Shown here piece after piece: positions 8,540-18,176 of a stretch of DNA of 64,000 bases. A program made the translations under genes and the position numbers. Every line of letters starts with the position of its first letter. Position 1 is the stretch's first letter. The stretch is taken from the NCBI GenBank assembly GCA_019359615.1, contig JAHHHA010000001.1:186001-250000 (forward strand), written 5' to 3'. Below the pieces are notes generated by a model. The model did not search any database, was not told the origin of the DNA, and saw only the letters and a list, made by a program, of their open reading frames with translations. The DNA comes from Cyanosarcina radialis HA8281-LM2 (lineage in GTDB: Bacteria > Cyanobacteriota > Cyanobacteriia > Cyanobacteriales > CCAP-1448).

Positions 8540-9445
8540 ATGAAAACTGCACGTTCTTCAGCATCAAAATTAATGGATCGAGATGCGATCGCAGCTTGGA
8601 TTTTTCTCGCTCCTGCACTCATTCTGTTAGGGTTATTTTTGCTCTGGCCGATCGCTTATCTGTTTTACCTCAGCTTTACTACTGGTAGTTTTACCCTAGC
8701 TGGCATCCGTTGGATAGGTGGTAAAAATTACCTGCGCTTGCTGTCAGATCCAGACTTTTGGCAAGTTCTCGGCAACACTGCTTATTTCACCATTGCTACA
8801 GTAATTCCTAGTTTGATAATTCCTTTAGTCTTGGCAGTATTATTGAATCGATCGCTTGCTTGGCGGGGATTATTGCGAACCGCTTATTTCATCCCCTCGA
8901 TTACTTCCTTAGTTGCAGTCGGGTTGGGATTTCGCTGGCTGTTTCAACCCGAACCGGAAGGGCCAGTAAACCTACTATTAAAAACAATTGGAATCGAACC
9001 AATTCCTTGGCTCAGCAGCACCATTTGGGCGATGCCAGTATTAATTTTACTGAGCATTTGGAAGCAATTGGGTTTCAACTTAGTAGTGTTTTTGGCAGGA
9101 TTGCAAGCTATCCCCATCAGTCGCTATGAAGCTGCCGAATTAGATGGGGCCAATTCTTGGCAGCAGTTTTGGTATATCACATTACCAGGATTGCGACCTA
9201 CTTTAGTATTTGCCACTGTGACTACCGCTATTTTTACTCTGCGAAGTTTCGAGCAAGTTTATATCATCACTGGTGGCGGCCCGTTAAACTCGACAAATTT
9301 GCTGGTCTACTACATTTACGATCGAGCATTCGGTCAGTTTGATTTTGGTTATGCCGCTGCTGCTGCTACCGTACTGCTGGCGATCGCTCTATTATTAGTC
9401 TATTTGCAGCTTAAAGTCTGGGGCGAAGAAGAAATTAAGTCATAA
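8540..9445 (+). CDS. Sugar-type ABC transporter permease (MalF/UgpA family)
   Basis: The 301-residue inner-membrane protein has six hydrophobic segments (about 19-45, 76-103, 112-135, 160-185, 215-240, 265-290). It carries the permease EAA motif that docks the ATPase: YEAAELDGANSWQQFWYITLPGL (about 195-217). It belongs to the carbohydrate uptake type 1 group with MalF/UgpA-like permeases. No binding protein, second permease or ATPase is next to it; the next gene is a sensor kinase. Cyanobacterial ABC sugar genes are often scattered like this. The substrate cannot be read. Confidence 0.9.
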   Translation: MKTARSSASKLMDRDAIAAWIFLAPALILLGLFLLWPIAYLFYLSFTTGSFTLAGIRWIGGKNYLRLLSDPDFWQVLGNTAYFTIATVIPSLIIPLVLAVLLNRSLAWRGLLRTAYFIPSITSLVAVGLGFRWLFQPEPEGPVNLLLKTIGIEPIPWLSSTIWAMPVLILLSIWKQLGFNLVVFLAGLQAIPISRYEAAELDGANSWQQFWYITLPGLRPTLVFATVTTAIFTLRSFEQVYIITGGGPLNSTNLLVYYIYDRAFGQFDFGYAAAAATVLLAIALLLVYLQLKVWGEEEIKS

Positions 9446-9522
9446 GTTGGAAAAAATGAGAGAATAATGAGATCGGATCGAGCTAGTTAGCCTCAAGTTC
9501 TCTATCGATCGAGAAGTATATA

Positions 9523-12500
9523 ATGAGTCAGTTAGCAATAGTTGGTGTTGGCGATCGCCCAGAGGTGCTACAAACTTTAGCAGAACAGTTAACTCGCAGT
9601 TTTGGCCGAGACTATGCGATCGAACTGGCTGCCAGCAGTGAAGAAGCTCTCGAACGCTTAGCAAGATTAGAATTACAGGGAATCGATGTTCCTTTAGTTA
9701 TTTGCGACTACTCGCTCTCAGGCATGAGAGCAGATGAATTGCTGAGGGAAATTAACGCTCGCTATCCCCAAACCTTGAAGGTCATGTTGACAGAAACAAC
9801 TAGTACCGAGGTAGTGGGAAAGATAGTTAATACTGCCAATCTTTATCGTTATCTAGTTAAACCTTGGGACGAAATCGACCTGATTTTAACTGTCAAAGAA
9901 GCACTGCGAAGTTTCGATCGAGAGCGAGTTTTAAGCCAAATTAATGCCACTGGAGAACAAAAAATTGCCGAACGAACTGCCGAATTAATTGCTGCCAATA
10001 AGCAACTGCAAACAGAAATTGAGATGCGGCAGCAGGCAGAGGAAGAACTACAGCTATTCTTCAGTCAATCGCTAGATGGGTTCTTTTTCATGATGCTGGA
10101 CGAACCCGTGCAGTGGGATAACACGATCGATAAGGAAAAAGCCCTAGATTACATCTTCACTCGCCAGCGGATTACCAAGGTCAACGATGCCATGTTGCGG
10201 CAGTATGGGGTCAGTCGAGAGCAGTTCTTGGGATTAACTCCCAACGATTTCTTTGCCCACAATCTGGCTTACGGTAGAGAGTTATGGCGGCGCTTTTTTG
10301 ATGCTGGTAGATTGCACGTAGAAACTGACGAGCGCCGATTTGATGGCACGCCGATCTGGGTTGAAGGGGACTATATTTGCTTGTATGACGATCGAGGTCG
10401 AATTGTCGGTCACTTTGGCGTTCAGCGGGATGTCAGCGCTCGCCGACAAGCCGAAGCAGATCTGTGTCGAAGTCAGGAACGCTATACCATTGCTACTACT
10501 CAGAGTTTGGTGGGAGTCTGGGACTGGAATCTAGCCACCAACGAAATCTACTTGAGTCCCAACTTAAAAGCGATGTTGGGCTATGAAGAGAACGAAATTC
10601 CCGATCGCATTGAGCCTTGGGCCGATCTGGTGCATCCTGACGATAAAGCAGCCGTGATGGCAGCAGCGCAAGCTCATCTTGATGGTTTGACACCAGTATA
10701 TGAAATGCCCCATCGAATGCTGCATAAAGATGGTAGCGTCCGCTGGTTCCTCGTGCGAGGGGTGGTATTTCGAGATGAGAACGGCAAACCCTTTCGCATG
10801 GCAGGAACCGACACCGATATTACCCAGTTGAAGCAAGCAGAATTAGCAATGCGGCAGCGGGTGGAATTAGAACGGCTAGTTAGCAGTATCTCCACTCAGT
10901 TGATCGATCTCAATGCCGATCGAATCGACAGCGGTATCCAGCAGGCGCTCCAGCAAATAGGAGAGTTTACCGAGGTCGATCGCACCTATATGTTTCAGAT
11001 GTCTGAAGATGGCAGGCTGATGACCAATACTCACGAATGGTGTGCTGCTGGCATCGAATCTCAAATTCACGGACTGCAAAGCATACAGGTAGAGGTTTGC
11101 CCTTGGCTGATGGCAAAACTGCAAACGTTAGAGATTCTATACATCCCGCAAGTAGCCGAACTGCCCCCAGAAGCCAGCAGAGAAAAAGCTTTCTGGCAGT
11201 CCAAATCAGTGCAATCGATTTTGTGCTTTCCTTTAGTTGCTCGCGATCGATTAATTGGCTGCGTGGGGTTTCAGTCGATTCGCACGGCCAAAATCTGGAC
11301 GGAAGCTAGAGTTAACCTATTGAAATTAGTCGGGGAAATTTTGGCTAGCGCCTTGGCCCGCAAGCAGGTAGAAGAGGCTTTGCGCTTGACTCAGTTCGCA
11401 ATCGATCGGGCCGCTGATGCCGTCTTCTGGGTGGACTCGGAAGCTCGATTTTTATACTTTAACGAAGCTGCTTGTCGCTTGTCGGGATACTCGCGCGAGG
11501 AACTCTTAAATATGAGAGTGTACGATCTCGACCCCAACTTTCCGCCTGAAGTTTGGGCAAAAAGCTGGGAAGAACTCAAAGTCAAAGGACACCTGACAAT
11601 TGAAGGTTATATCCGCACGGCTAGCGATCGAATTTTAGCAGTAGAGATTACAGCTAATTATTTGCAGTTCCAAGGGCAAGAGGCTCAATGTACCTTTGTC
11701 AGAGATATTAGCGAACGGCAAGCCGCGCTGCGCGATCGCCAGCGAGCCGCTGAAGAGATCGAACGGACGCAAATGTTTCTCGATTCGATCGTCGAAAACA
11801 TTCCTAACATGATTTTTGTCAAGGATGCTAAAGATCTGAGGTTTGTCCGCTTCAATAAAGCTGGCGAAGAATTGCTGGGATACGATCGCTCTGAGTTGCT
11901 AGGTAAAAACGATTACGATTTTTTTCTGTCAGAGCAAGCCGATTTCTTTACAGCTAAAGATCGTGAAGTTTTAGAGAGCGGGAGTTTGTTAGACATTCCG
12001 TCCGAGCCGATCCAAACCAAAAACCAAGGTTTGAGGCTTTTGCATACCAAGAAATTACCAATTCTCGATCGAGATGGCAAACCACTATATTTACTGGGCA
12101 TTTCGGAAGATATCACCGAATGGCAAATCGCCCAACGCGATCGCTTGCAAGCAGAAGCCGCCCTGCGAGAGAGCGAGGAACGATTTCGGCAATTGACTGA
12201 AAACATCAACGCCGTTTTCTGGATGACTAACCTGGAAAGAAACCAAATTATTTACCTCAGTCCGGCTTGCGAGCAGATTTGCGGTTATACGTTAGCAGAT
12301 TTATACACCTCAACTACTAGGTGGCTCGATTTTATCCATCCCGAAGATCGCGATCGCGTCAGGAAGGCTTTCTTCAACCAGTTGCCAGGACATTACGACG
12401 AAGAATATCGGATAATCCGGCCAGATGGCGAGATTCGTTGGATTCGCGATCGAGCCTTTCCGGTTTATAACAAAGCTGGTGAAATTTACCGGATCGCTGG

Positions 12501-13560
12501 ACTGGCAGAAGATATCACCGAACAGCAAGCGGCGCTGCGCGAACGCCAACAAGCAGAAAATGCCCTGCGCCAAAGCGAAGGTCAAAATCGGGCTATCCTC
12601 GAAGCCATGCCCGATTTGATGTTGCGGGTAAAAAAAGATGGCACCTGCTTGGACATGAGATTTCCCAAATCTTCTGGAGGTGGAGATTTTGTCGCGATCG
12701 ATCGACATCTCTCAGAAGTCCTGTCGCCAGAGTTGCTGCAACGCCAACTGCGATACATCGAGCTAGCACTGACTACAGGCGAGTTGCAAGTTTACGAACA
12801 TCAATTAGTCAAGCGTGGACAAAACACCTATGAAGAACTCCGCATTTCTGCCAGCGGGCCCGATGAAGTGCTGATCGTCGTGCGCGACATTACCGATCGC
12901 AAGCTAGCAGACGCTCAAATTCAAGCTTCTTTGCAAGAAAAAGAAGTATTGCTCAAAGAAATTCACCACCGCGTCAAGAACAATCTCTACATCATCTCTA
13001 GTTTGCTCGACTGGCAAGCAGACACTACAGAAGATCGGGGGATGCTCGATGTCTTTACCGAGATCCAAAACCGCATCCAAACCATGGTACTGATCCACGA
13101 ACAACTCTACCAATCTAAAGATTTAGGGCAAGTTGACTTTGGCGAATACATCGGTCGTTTGGTAGAGAACCTCTGCTTCTCCTACAGCCAGCTTGACAGC
13201 TACATTCAACCGCACCTAGAGGTCGCTTCCGTACTGTTGAACTTAGAAACGGCCATTCCCTGCGGCCTGTTAATTAATGAATTGGTGACAAATTCTTTGA
13301 AACATGCGTTCCCAAAAGGTAGATCTGGGGAAATATATATTCAGTTCCATCAGGATAAGGATGAGCTACTGCACCTGAGAGTGCAGGATAATGGCATTGG
13401 CATCCCCGATCGCATCAATTGGCAGAATTCGCCCTCTTTAGGGTTAAAGCTGGTACGAATCCTCGCCCAGCAGTTGAGAGCCAAGATCGAGTGCGATCGT
13501 ACCAACGGCACTAGCTTCTCTTTAACCTTCCAGGAACTAAATTATCGACCGCGATTTTAG
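9523..13560 (+). CDS. Multi-PAS/GAF sensor histidine kinase with N-terminal receiver (HisKA_2 type)
   Basis: The 1345-residue protein senses several inputs. Domain order: receiver (about 1-130; Asp62 in VICDYSLSGM, Lys in YLVKPWDE; the usual N-terminal acidic pair is reduced to one Asp), a short coiled coil, about two PAS domains (190-440), GAF (445-620), about four more PAS domains (625-1135), then a HisKA_2 dimerisation domain with EIHHRVKNNL (His about 1148/1149) and an HATPase_c domain with NELVTNSLKHAF and DNGIGIPD. PAC-type tails such as GTDTDITQLKQAE separate the PAS units. No membrane segment is visible, so it is likely cytoplasmic. The receiver-EAL gene follows on the same strand and is a plausible partner. 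Confidence 0.92.
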   Translation: MSQLAIVGVGDRPEVLQTLAEQLTRSFGRDYAIELAASSEEALERLARLELQGIDVPLVICDYSLSGMRADELLREINARYPQTLKVMLTETTSTEVVGKIVNTANLYRYLVKPWDEIDLILTVKEALRSFDRERVLSQINATGEQKIAERTAELIAANKQLQTEIEMRQQAEEELQLFFSQSLDGFFFMMLDEPVQWDNTIDKEKALDYIFTRQRITKVNDAMLRQYGVSREQFLGLTPNDFFAHNLAYGRELWRRFFDAGRLHVETDERRFDGTPIWVEGDYICLYDDRGRIVGHFGVQRDVSARRQAEADLCRSQERYTIATTQSLVGVWDWNLATNEIYLSPNLKAMLGYEENEIPDRIEPWADLVHPDDKAAVMAAAQAHLDGLTPVYEMPHRMLHKDGSVRWFLVRGVVFRDENGKPFRMAGTDTDITQLKQAELAMRQRVELERLVSSISTQLIDLNADRIDSGIQQALQQIGEFTEVDRTYMFQMSEDGRLMTNTHEWCAAGIESQIHGLQSIQVEVCPWLMAKLQTLEILYIPQVAELPPEASREKAFWQSKSVQSILCFPLVARDRLIGCVGFQSIRTAKIWTEARVNLLKLVGEILASALARKQVEEALRLTQFAIDRAADAVFWVDSEARFLYFNEAACRLSGYSREELLNMRVYDLDPNFPPEVWAKSWEELKVKGHLTIEGYIRTASDRILAVEITANYLQFQGQEAQCTFVRDISERQAALRDRQRAAEEIERTQMFLDSIVENIPNMIFVKDAKDLRFVRFNKAGEELLGYDRSELLGKNDYDFFLSEQADFFTAKDREVLESGSLLDIPSEPIQTKNQGLRLLHTKKLPILDRDGKPLYLLGISEDITEWQIAQRDRLQAEAALRESEERFRQLTENINAVFWMTNLERNQIIYLSPACEQICGYTLADLYTSTTRWLDFIHPEDRDRVRKAFFNQLPGHYDEEYRIIRPDGEIRWIRDRAFPVYNKAGEIYRIAGLAEDITEQQAALRERQQAENALRQSEGQNRAILEAMPDLMLRVKKDGTCLDMRFPKSSGGGDFVAIDRHLSEVLSPELLQRQLRYIELALTTGELQVYEHQLVKRGQNTYEELRISASGPDEVLIVVRDITDRKLADAQIQASLQEKEVLLKEIHHRVKNNLYIISSLLDWQADTTEDRGMLDVFTEIQNRIQTMVLIHEQLYQSKDLGQVDFGEYIGRLVENLCFSYSQLDSYIQPHLEVASVLLNLETAIPCGLLINELVTNSLKHAFPKGRSGEIYIQFHQDKDELLHLRVQDNGIGIPDRINWQNSPSLGLKLVRILAQQLRAKIECDRTNGTSFSLTFQELNYRPRF

Positions 13561-13562
13561 GA

Positions 13563-13682
13563 GAGGGGGAGATGGGGAGATGGGGAGAGAAGAGGATTCT
13601 TTACTCAACACTCCACACTTCCTACACCACTCCACACTCAACACTCAACACTCCACACTTCTTAAGCTTCTGAACTCCTGAA
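13563..13682. repeat. Composite tandem-repeat spacer (GGGGAGAT and CACTCAA/CACTCCA units)
   Basis: A GGGGAGAT array is followed by several CAACACTCCACACTT units and then TGAACTCCTGAA. The same order of motifs recurs in other spacers in this window (25.9, 27.7, 51.2, 55.3 and 57.9 kb). Confidence 0.8.
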
Positions 13683-13687
13683 AAACT

Positions 13688-14965
13688 ATGGCCCCTCAAA
13701 TTTTAATTGTCGAAGACGAACTGATTGCCGCCGAAAATATTGCGAGGAATTTGAGAAAACAGGGGTATGAAGTAGTAGCAATTGTCGATTCTGGTGAAGC
13801 TGCAATTTTGACGGCAGCTAAGACTAATCCAGATTTAGTGTTAATGGATATCATGCTGCACGGTGAAATTGATGGCGTGGTGGCAACTGAAAAAATTGCC
13901 ACTCACTTACAAATTCCGGTGATTTACATGACGGCTTATGCTGACGATGCCACTTTGGAAAGAGCAAAAGAAACTAATCCCTATGGTTACTTGACCAAGC
14001 CATTTAAACCCCAAGATTTGCGAACGACAATTGAGATCGCCCTGCAAAGACATAAAACCGATAAAGCTTTAGAAGCAAGATATGCCGCTCGACTTTGCAT
14101 CGCTCAAGAGCAACTCAGAGAATTACAAAGCAAAGAAGGCGAGACTCATGGACTTTCTCAACTGCGATCGCTCGATCTATCTCCCGATTGGGAGTTATTA
14201 GCCACCGATTTGCTCTCTGCCTTAGAGCGCCAAGAGTTCCAACTCCACTATCAACCTCAATTTAACCTCAAAACCGGAAAAGTTTGCGGGGCGGAATCGC
14301 TATTGCGCTGGAAACACCGAGAACGCGGATTTATTTCACCAGCGATTTTCATTCCTCTAGCCGAGCAAACTGGCTCGATTCAGGCGATCGGCGAATGGGT
14401 GTTTCAGACTGCCTACCAGCAGATTAAATCGCTTTATCAAATGGGATACGATCGAATTCCGATCGCCGTCAATTTATCTGCCTATCAGTTCAACCAACAA
14501 GATATTTATCAACAATCGATCGACTGTGCGAGACGAGTAGGCGTACCCCCGCAGTCGATCGAAATTGAATTAACCGAAAGCAAGCTAGTTAAAGATGTTG
14601 AAGGGGCGATTTGGAAGTTGAAATCGTTGAAAGATTTGGGCATCAAGATCGCTATTGACGATTTTGGTACGGGTTATTCTTCTTTAAGCTATATTCAAAA
14701 TTTACCTTTTGACATTTTAAAAATCGACCAATGTTTTGTGCGCGGTATCGATCGAAATATCAAGAATCAAGCAATTGTTAAAGCTACTATTTCTATGGCT
14801 CATCAACTCAATTTGAATGTCATTGCTGAAGGAGTAGAGACTGAAGCAGAATTAGATTTTTTGATCCAAAACAATTGCAACCAGTGTCAGGGATATCTAT
14901 TTAGTCGCCCGTTGACACAGGTAGAATTTGAAAAATTCTTAAGCGATCGGATGAACGATAGATAA
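13688..14965 (+). CDS. Response regulator with EAL domain (cyclic di-GMP phosphodiesterase)
   Basis: Residues 1-122 form a receiver (Glu/Asp pair at 9-11, phosphoacceptor Asp54 in LVLMDIML, Lys104 in YLTKPF). Residues about 175-420 form an EAL domain that would cleave cyclic di-GMP. The signature reads ESLLRW rather than EALLRW, keeping the metal-binding Glu203. The other key motifs are intact: IAVNLSAYQF, IEIELTES, IAIDDFGTGYSSL, LKIDQ and VIAEGVETEAE. An active enzyme is therefore likely. It lies about 130 bases after the multi-PAS kinase on the same strand, so the kinase is the obvious candidate donor, though a repeat-filled gap separates them. Confidence 0.93.
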   Translation: MAPQILIVEDELIAAENIARNLRKQGYEVVAIVDSGEAAILTAAKTNPDLVLMDIMLHGEIDGVVATEKIATHLQIPVIYMTAYADDATLERAKETNPYGYLTKPFKPQDLRTTIEIALQRHKTDKALEARYAARLCIAQEQLRELQSKEGETHGLSQLRSLDLSPDWELLATDLLSALERQEFQLHYQPQFNLKTGKVCGAESLLRWKHRERGFISPAIFIPLAEQTGSIQAIGEWVFQTAYQQIKSLYQMGYDRIPIAVNLSAYQFNQQDIYQQSIDCARRVGVPPQSIEIELTESKLVKDVEGAIWKLKSLKDLGIKIAIDDFGTGYSSLSYIQNLPFDILKIDQCFVRGIDRNIKNQAIVKATISMAHQLNLNVIAEGVETEAELDFLIQNNCNQCQGYLFSRPLTQVEFEKFLSDRMNDR

Positions 14966-15047
14966 AGATTGTGACATTTACTACTAGAACCACCAAATCG
15001 ATCGCAGATCGGCTATAGATATAAAGTGGTGCGTTCCCTGATTGCTT

Positions 15048-16130
15048 ATGACTGAAATTCCCTCTAGCCCTCAAACTGCCGAAAACCCAGAGAATTCCGA
15101 GGCTTTGCTGCTGTTGTTGCGGCGGAAAGAAGGAAACTGGGTAGAATGGGGCAGAGCTTGTGCCAAGTTGCAAAAGGCTGGCTACAATCCCCAAACCATT
15201 TTTGAACAAACTGGATTTGAACCCATCCAGCAAAACCAAGTCATAGTAGGGGCGCAGGTTTACGACACCATGGTTAGTGGTGGAGTGTCGGAAGAAACGC
15301 GATCGCGCTACGCCCGCACTGGCAGCGATAGTTTGTACGAACTGCGGATTCTGACGGTACCCGAACGGGTAGCAGTGGCAGAATTTTTGCACTCTCGCAA
15401 CCTAGATTCGGAAGCGGCGAAGGAAGTTACCAAAGCGGTTAAGGAATTTTCCCGATTGCGGAATTTACCGACGGGATTTACCGAGCATCCTGGGGATGCG
15501 GTAGCTTACCAGTATTGGCGATATGCCAAGCAACAATCAGGCATTCAAGAGCGATCGCGCTTAATTGCTCGCGGTTTAATGTTCGCTCACTCGCAATCGG
15601 CACGGCAGCAAATCGAACAACTCCTGATGGATTTTGGCGGCACTGCTCAGCGTCAGGCTCCAAATTTGCCTTGGTACAGACTAGAATCAGCCGAACAATT
15701 ACCCCGCATCTTACCTGTAGTTAGCGGGCTATCTTTAACAGGGGCAGAACTAGAAGCTATTCCCCAAATAGAAGAGACTGGGGCGTTCCGGTTAGTAAAA
15801 TCGGGCGGGAATGGAACTTGGGTATCGCTACCTGGCTGGCGCGTCTTACTCCAAGCCCAAGATCCAGTGGGAATTATTTGTAAAAGTAGCCAGATCGCCC
15901 ATCAGCCATCAAGTACCGAAGCCGAAGAAGTGTTAGCCGTCATCGATCGTGGCGATTCTCAATGGGATGCCAACGGCTACTTTGCGATCGAGGAAGCAGG
16001 AAGCTTACAAATTCAGTGGTTTCCAGACTCTACCGACGTTCCCCTGCTCGGACGTTTGATTTTAGTAGTGCGTCCCAGGAAAATCATCGATGAATCCGTC
16101 GCCAAAGACATCTGGCAAATTGAAGAGTGA
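15048..16130 (+). CDS. raf1: RuBisCO accumulation factor 1 (Raf1)
   Basis: Raf1 is a cyanobacterial and plastid chaperone that brings RbcL dimers together during Rubisco assembly. The product has the N-terminal helical domain (about 15-195; RRKEGNWVEWGRACAKLQKAGYNPQTIFEQTGFEP and the RILTVPERVAVAEFLHSRNLD segment) and the C-terminal beta-sandwich dimerisation domain (about 215-350), joined by a short linker. At about 360 residues it has the usual length. The ATG at 15048 is preferred to the TTG two codons earlier. No Rubisco genes are in the window. Confidence 0.93.
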   Translation: MTEIPSSPQTAENPENSEALLLLLRRKEGNWVEWGRACAKLQKAGYNPQTIFEQTGFEPIQQNQVIVGAQVYDTMVSGGVSEETRSRYARTGSDSLYELRILTVPERVAVAEFLHSRNLDSEAAKEVTKAVKEFSRLRNLPTGFTEHPGDAVAYQYWRYAKQQSGIQERSRLIARGLMFAHSQSARQQIEQLLMDFGGTAQRQAPNLPWYRLESAEQLPRILPVVSGLSLTGAELEAIPQIEETGAFRLVKSGGNGTWVSLPGWRVLLQAQDPVGIICKSSQIAHQPSSTEAEEVLAVIDRGDSQWDANGYFAIEEAGSLQIQWFPDSTDVPLLGRLILVVRPRKIIDESVAKDIWQIEE

Positions 16131-16174
16131 GTCGATCGAACAATTAGCAATTCGCAATTGTCAATTGCGGTGTA

Positions 16175-16293
16175 ATATCAAATCCGGTTCTCATACCATC
16201 CATTGCTGCCCTCACCCCCAACCCCTCTCCCACGGGAGAGGGGAGCCGGAGTCGGGGCGAGGTCAAGACGGTTTTGTAAACCGGATTTGGTAT
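16175..16293. repeat. MITE-like repeat, family A copy 2
   Basis: The element runs from ATATCAAATCCGG to CCGGATTTGGTAT, a near-perfect terminal inverted repeat. Inside is the CCCCTCTCCC(A)CGGGAGAGGGG hairpin, with GAGCCGGAGTCGGGGCGAGG after it. It lies between the convergent raf1 and kinase genes. A heptamer array (ATTACTT units) follows. Confidence 0.8.
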
Positions 16294-16328
16294 AACCTAT
16301 TAGCTATTACCTATTACTTATTACTTAA

Positions 16329-17804
16329 CTAGTGCTGTTGGCTAGGAAGCTCGACCTTAACCCCTTTCTCTATGTATCCCAAAACCTCGATCGCATTTTG
16401 TCGCCAGCTATCTTCGTTTTTGTAAATCTCCAAGAATTTTTGCAGGTTTTGTTTGGCACTGGGCATATCGTTGAGAATATAATCTGACATTCCAGCATGA
16501 TACAAAGCCATAAAATTGTCTGGCTGGTATTTCAAAACTAATCGCATAATCTCACTAGCAGATTCATCATCGCCAGCATCAGCTACGGGATGACCGATAC
16601 CAAATACAATTGCTGCTGCATAAGAGCGAGAGTTTTTTGGTAGTTGTTGAATTAAGCGATCGGCTCGATCGATCTTTCCAGCTAAAGCATAACAACCAGC
16701 AGCATAAGCTTGGCCTTCGTTAGTATTAGGAGGAGGTGAAGAGCGAATTGCCGTTGCGACTTCTACTGAATTGCAGCGGGGTTTGATTCGATCGAACCAT
16801 TGCTGTTCTAGAGTTAAATTGGCACTAACAGCCGTAGTAGTTACTATTGGTAGATCGAACGATCGCTCATTTGTCGGTGCATTTGAAGAATAATTTAGCA
16901 CTAATCCAGTAGTGCCCGCAGTTAGCACTAAGCCGCCAACAATTAAACTTTTCAATAATGGTAAATTAGTCGATCTGCCAACTGGGGTTTTCTCGGTTTC
17001 CATTACGTCAATTGGCTTCAGTGCTTCTAAAGCTTCGTTGGCATTGCCATATCGATCTTTAACATTTGGCTCTACCATTTTCTGCAACCAGTCGAGCCAG
17101 CGAGGATTGAGATGCGATCCTGAATGCTTAAAATCGAATCGATAACTAGCATCGATTAGTTTGCCAACATCAACTGAATTAGTCTTAGTCAGCAAACAGA
17201 TTAAAGTCGCCCCTAAACTATATAGATCGGATGATGCTGTTAGAGGACGATTAAAGAGTTCTTCTGGAGCCATAAAACCTGGGGTTCCAGCAGCTACGCT
17301 GCTAATCGCAACTTCTCGATCGCCCAACCTAGCTAAACCAAAATCAATTAAATAAGCATTATTATATTCATCAATTAAGATGTTCTCTGGTTTAATATCT
17401 CGATGAAAAACAGGCATTCCTCGATTTTGCAAATATACTAAAATCTCTAAAACAGAGATAGCAATACTTTTAATTATTTCTGGTTCAGAAGTAGGTTTTT
17501 CAGCTAAAGTAGGTGCATTTTTATATTCTTGCACCATGCAAAATCCATCGACAGTTTCAAAAGAGTCTACATAGCGAGGAATGCGCGGATGTTCGAGGTC
17601 TTGCAAAACTTGAATCTCGCGATCGTAGGCTTTAAATCCTTGCCAACTCGAATCAGTCTGAAGAAAGCGAAATTGCTTGATGACTACCTGTTGTTCCGAA
17701 TTGAGATCTTTAGCTAGATAACTAATGCGCCCGCCTTCTCGATTTCTGCCTAATTCGCGAACGACCTCATAGTTGTGGCTCGAAAAGTTGGGATAGTTGA
17801 CCAT
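16329..17804 (-). CDS. Membrane-anchored Ser/Thr protein kinase with C-terminal TPR-like region
   Basis: The kinase domain (about 12-270) is of the bacterial PKN2 class: a slightly atypical Gly-rich loop (LGRNREGGRISYLAK), the Lys in VVIKQF, FHRDIKPENILID as catalytic loop, LIDFGLARLGD, and GTPGFMAPEELF in the activation segment. A single membrane span follows (about 287-307). The remaining 180 residues contain helical repeats similar to TPRs (DNFMALYHAGMSDYILNDMPSAKQNLQKFLEI), probably on the far side of the membrane and involved in sensing. Single gene; the stop codon lies just after a repeat region. Confidence 0.92.
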   Translation of the reverse strand: MVNYPNFSSHNYEVVRELGRNREGGRISYLAKDLNSEQQVVIKQFRFLQTDSSWQGFKAYDREIQVLQDLEHPRIPRYVDSFETVDGFCMVQEYKNAPTLAEKPTSEPEIIKSIAISVLEILVYLQNRGMPVFHRDIKPENILIDEYNNAYLIDFGLARLGDREVAISSVAAGTPGFMAPEELFNRPLTASSDLYSLGATLICLLTKTNSVDVGKLIDASYRFDFKHSGSHLNPRWLDWLQKMVEPNVKDRYGNANEALEALKPIDVMETEKTPVGRSTNLPLLKSLIVGGLVLTAGTTGLVLNYSSNAPTNERSFDLPIVTTTAVSANLTLEQQWFDRIKPRCNSVEVATAIRSSPPPNTNEGQAYAAGCYALAGKIDRADRLIQQLPKNSRSYAAAIVFGIGHPVADAGDDESASEIMRLVLKYQPDNFMALYHAGMSDYILNDMPSAKQNLQKFLEIYKNEDSWRQNAIEVLGYIEKGVKVELPSQQH

Positions 17805-17978
17805 AAGACAAATTTGGGGAAATACAACAGGCGATCGAATCGCATCTTCAAGATGCCAATCCTATGGTTCCCCAAATTGTTCCCAAACTATACAGGCTCC
17901 AATCTCAAAGTCTCTTTCCTAGGCTTGGGCAATCATTCAACCTCTGGCGATCGAAATTAAAAAAATAATTGGGTCATT

Positions 17979-18040
17979 TCTTGTGGGATAGCCCTCTGGG
18001 CTGTCCCTACACACAGGCACGATGCCTGCCCCACAAGAAT
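17979..18040. repeat. Dispersed hairpin repeat, family B copy 1
   Basis: TTCTTGTGGGATAGCC begins an element with two small stems (AGCCCTCTGGGCT and GGCACGATGCC) and ends CCCCACAAGAA, so the outer arms also pair. A related copy with the same building blocks is at 59634-59690. Confidence 0.6.
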
Positions 18041-18044
18041 TGTT

Positions 18045-18162
18045 ATACCAAATCGGTTCTCATACTATCCATTGCTGCCCTCACCCCCAACCCCTCTCCC
18101 AAGGGAGAGGGGAGCCGGAGTCGGGGCGAGGTCAAGGCGGTTTTGGAAACCGGATTTGGTAT
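18045..18162. repeat. MITE-like repeat, family A copy 3
   Basis: It is almost identical to the copy at 16175-16293, including the terminal ATACCAAATCGG / CGGATTTGGTAT and the central hairpin. It ends 14 bases before the stop codon of the protease gene on the minus strand. Confidence 0.8.
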
Positions 18163-18176
18163 TTATAGATGTCTGC

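Noticed and set aside
14901-15392. Minus-strand frame over the raf1 start
   Set aside because: It is antisense to Raf1 conserved sequence and shows no family pattern.
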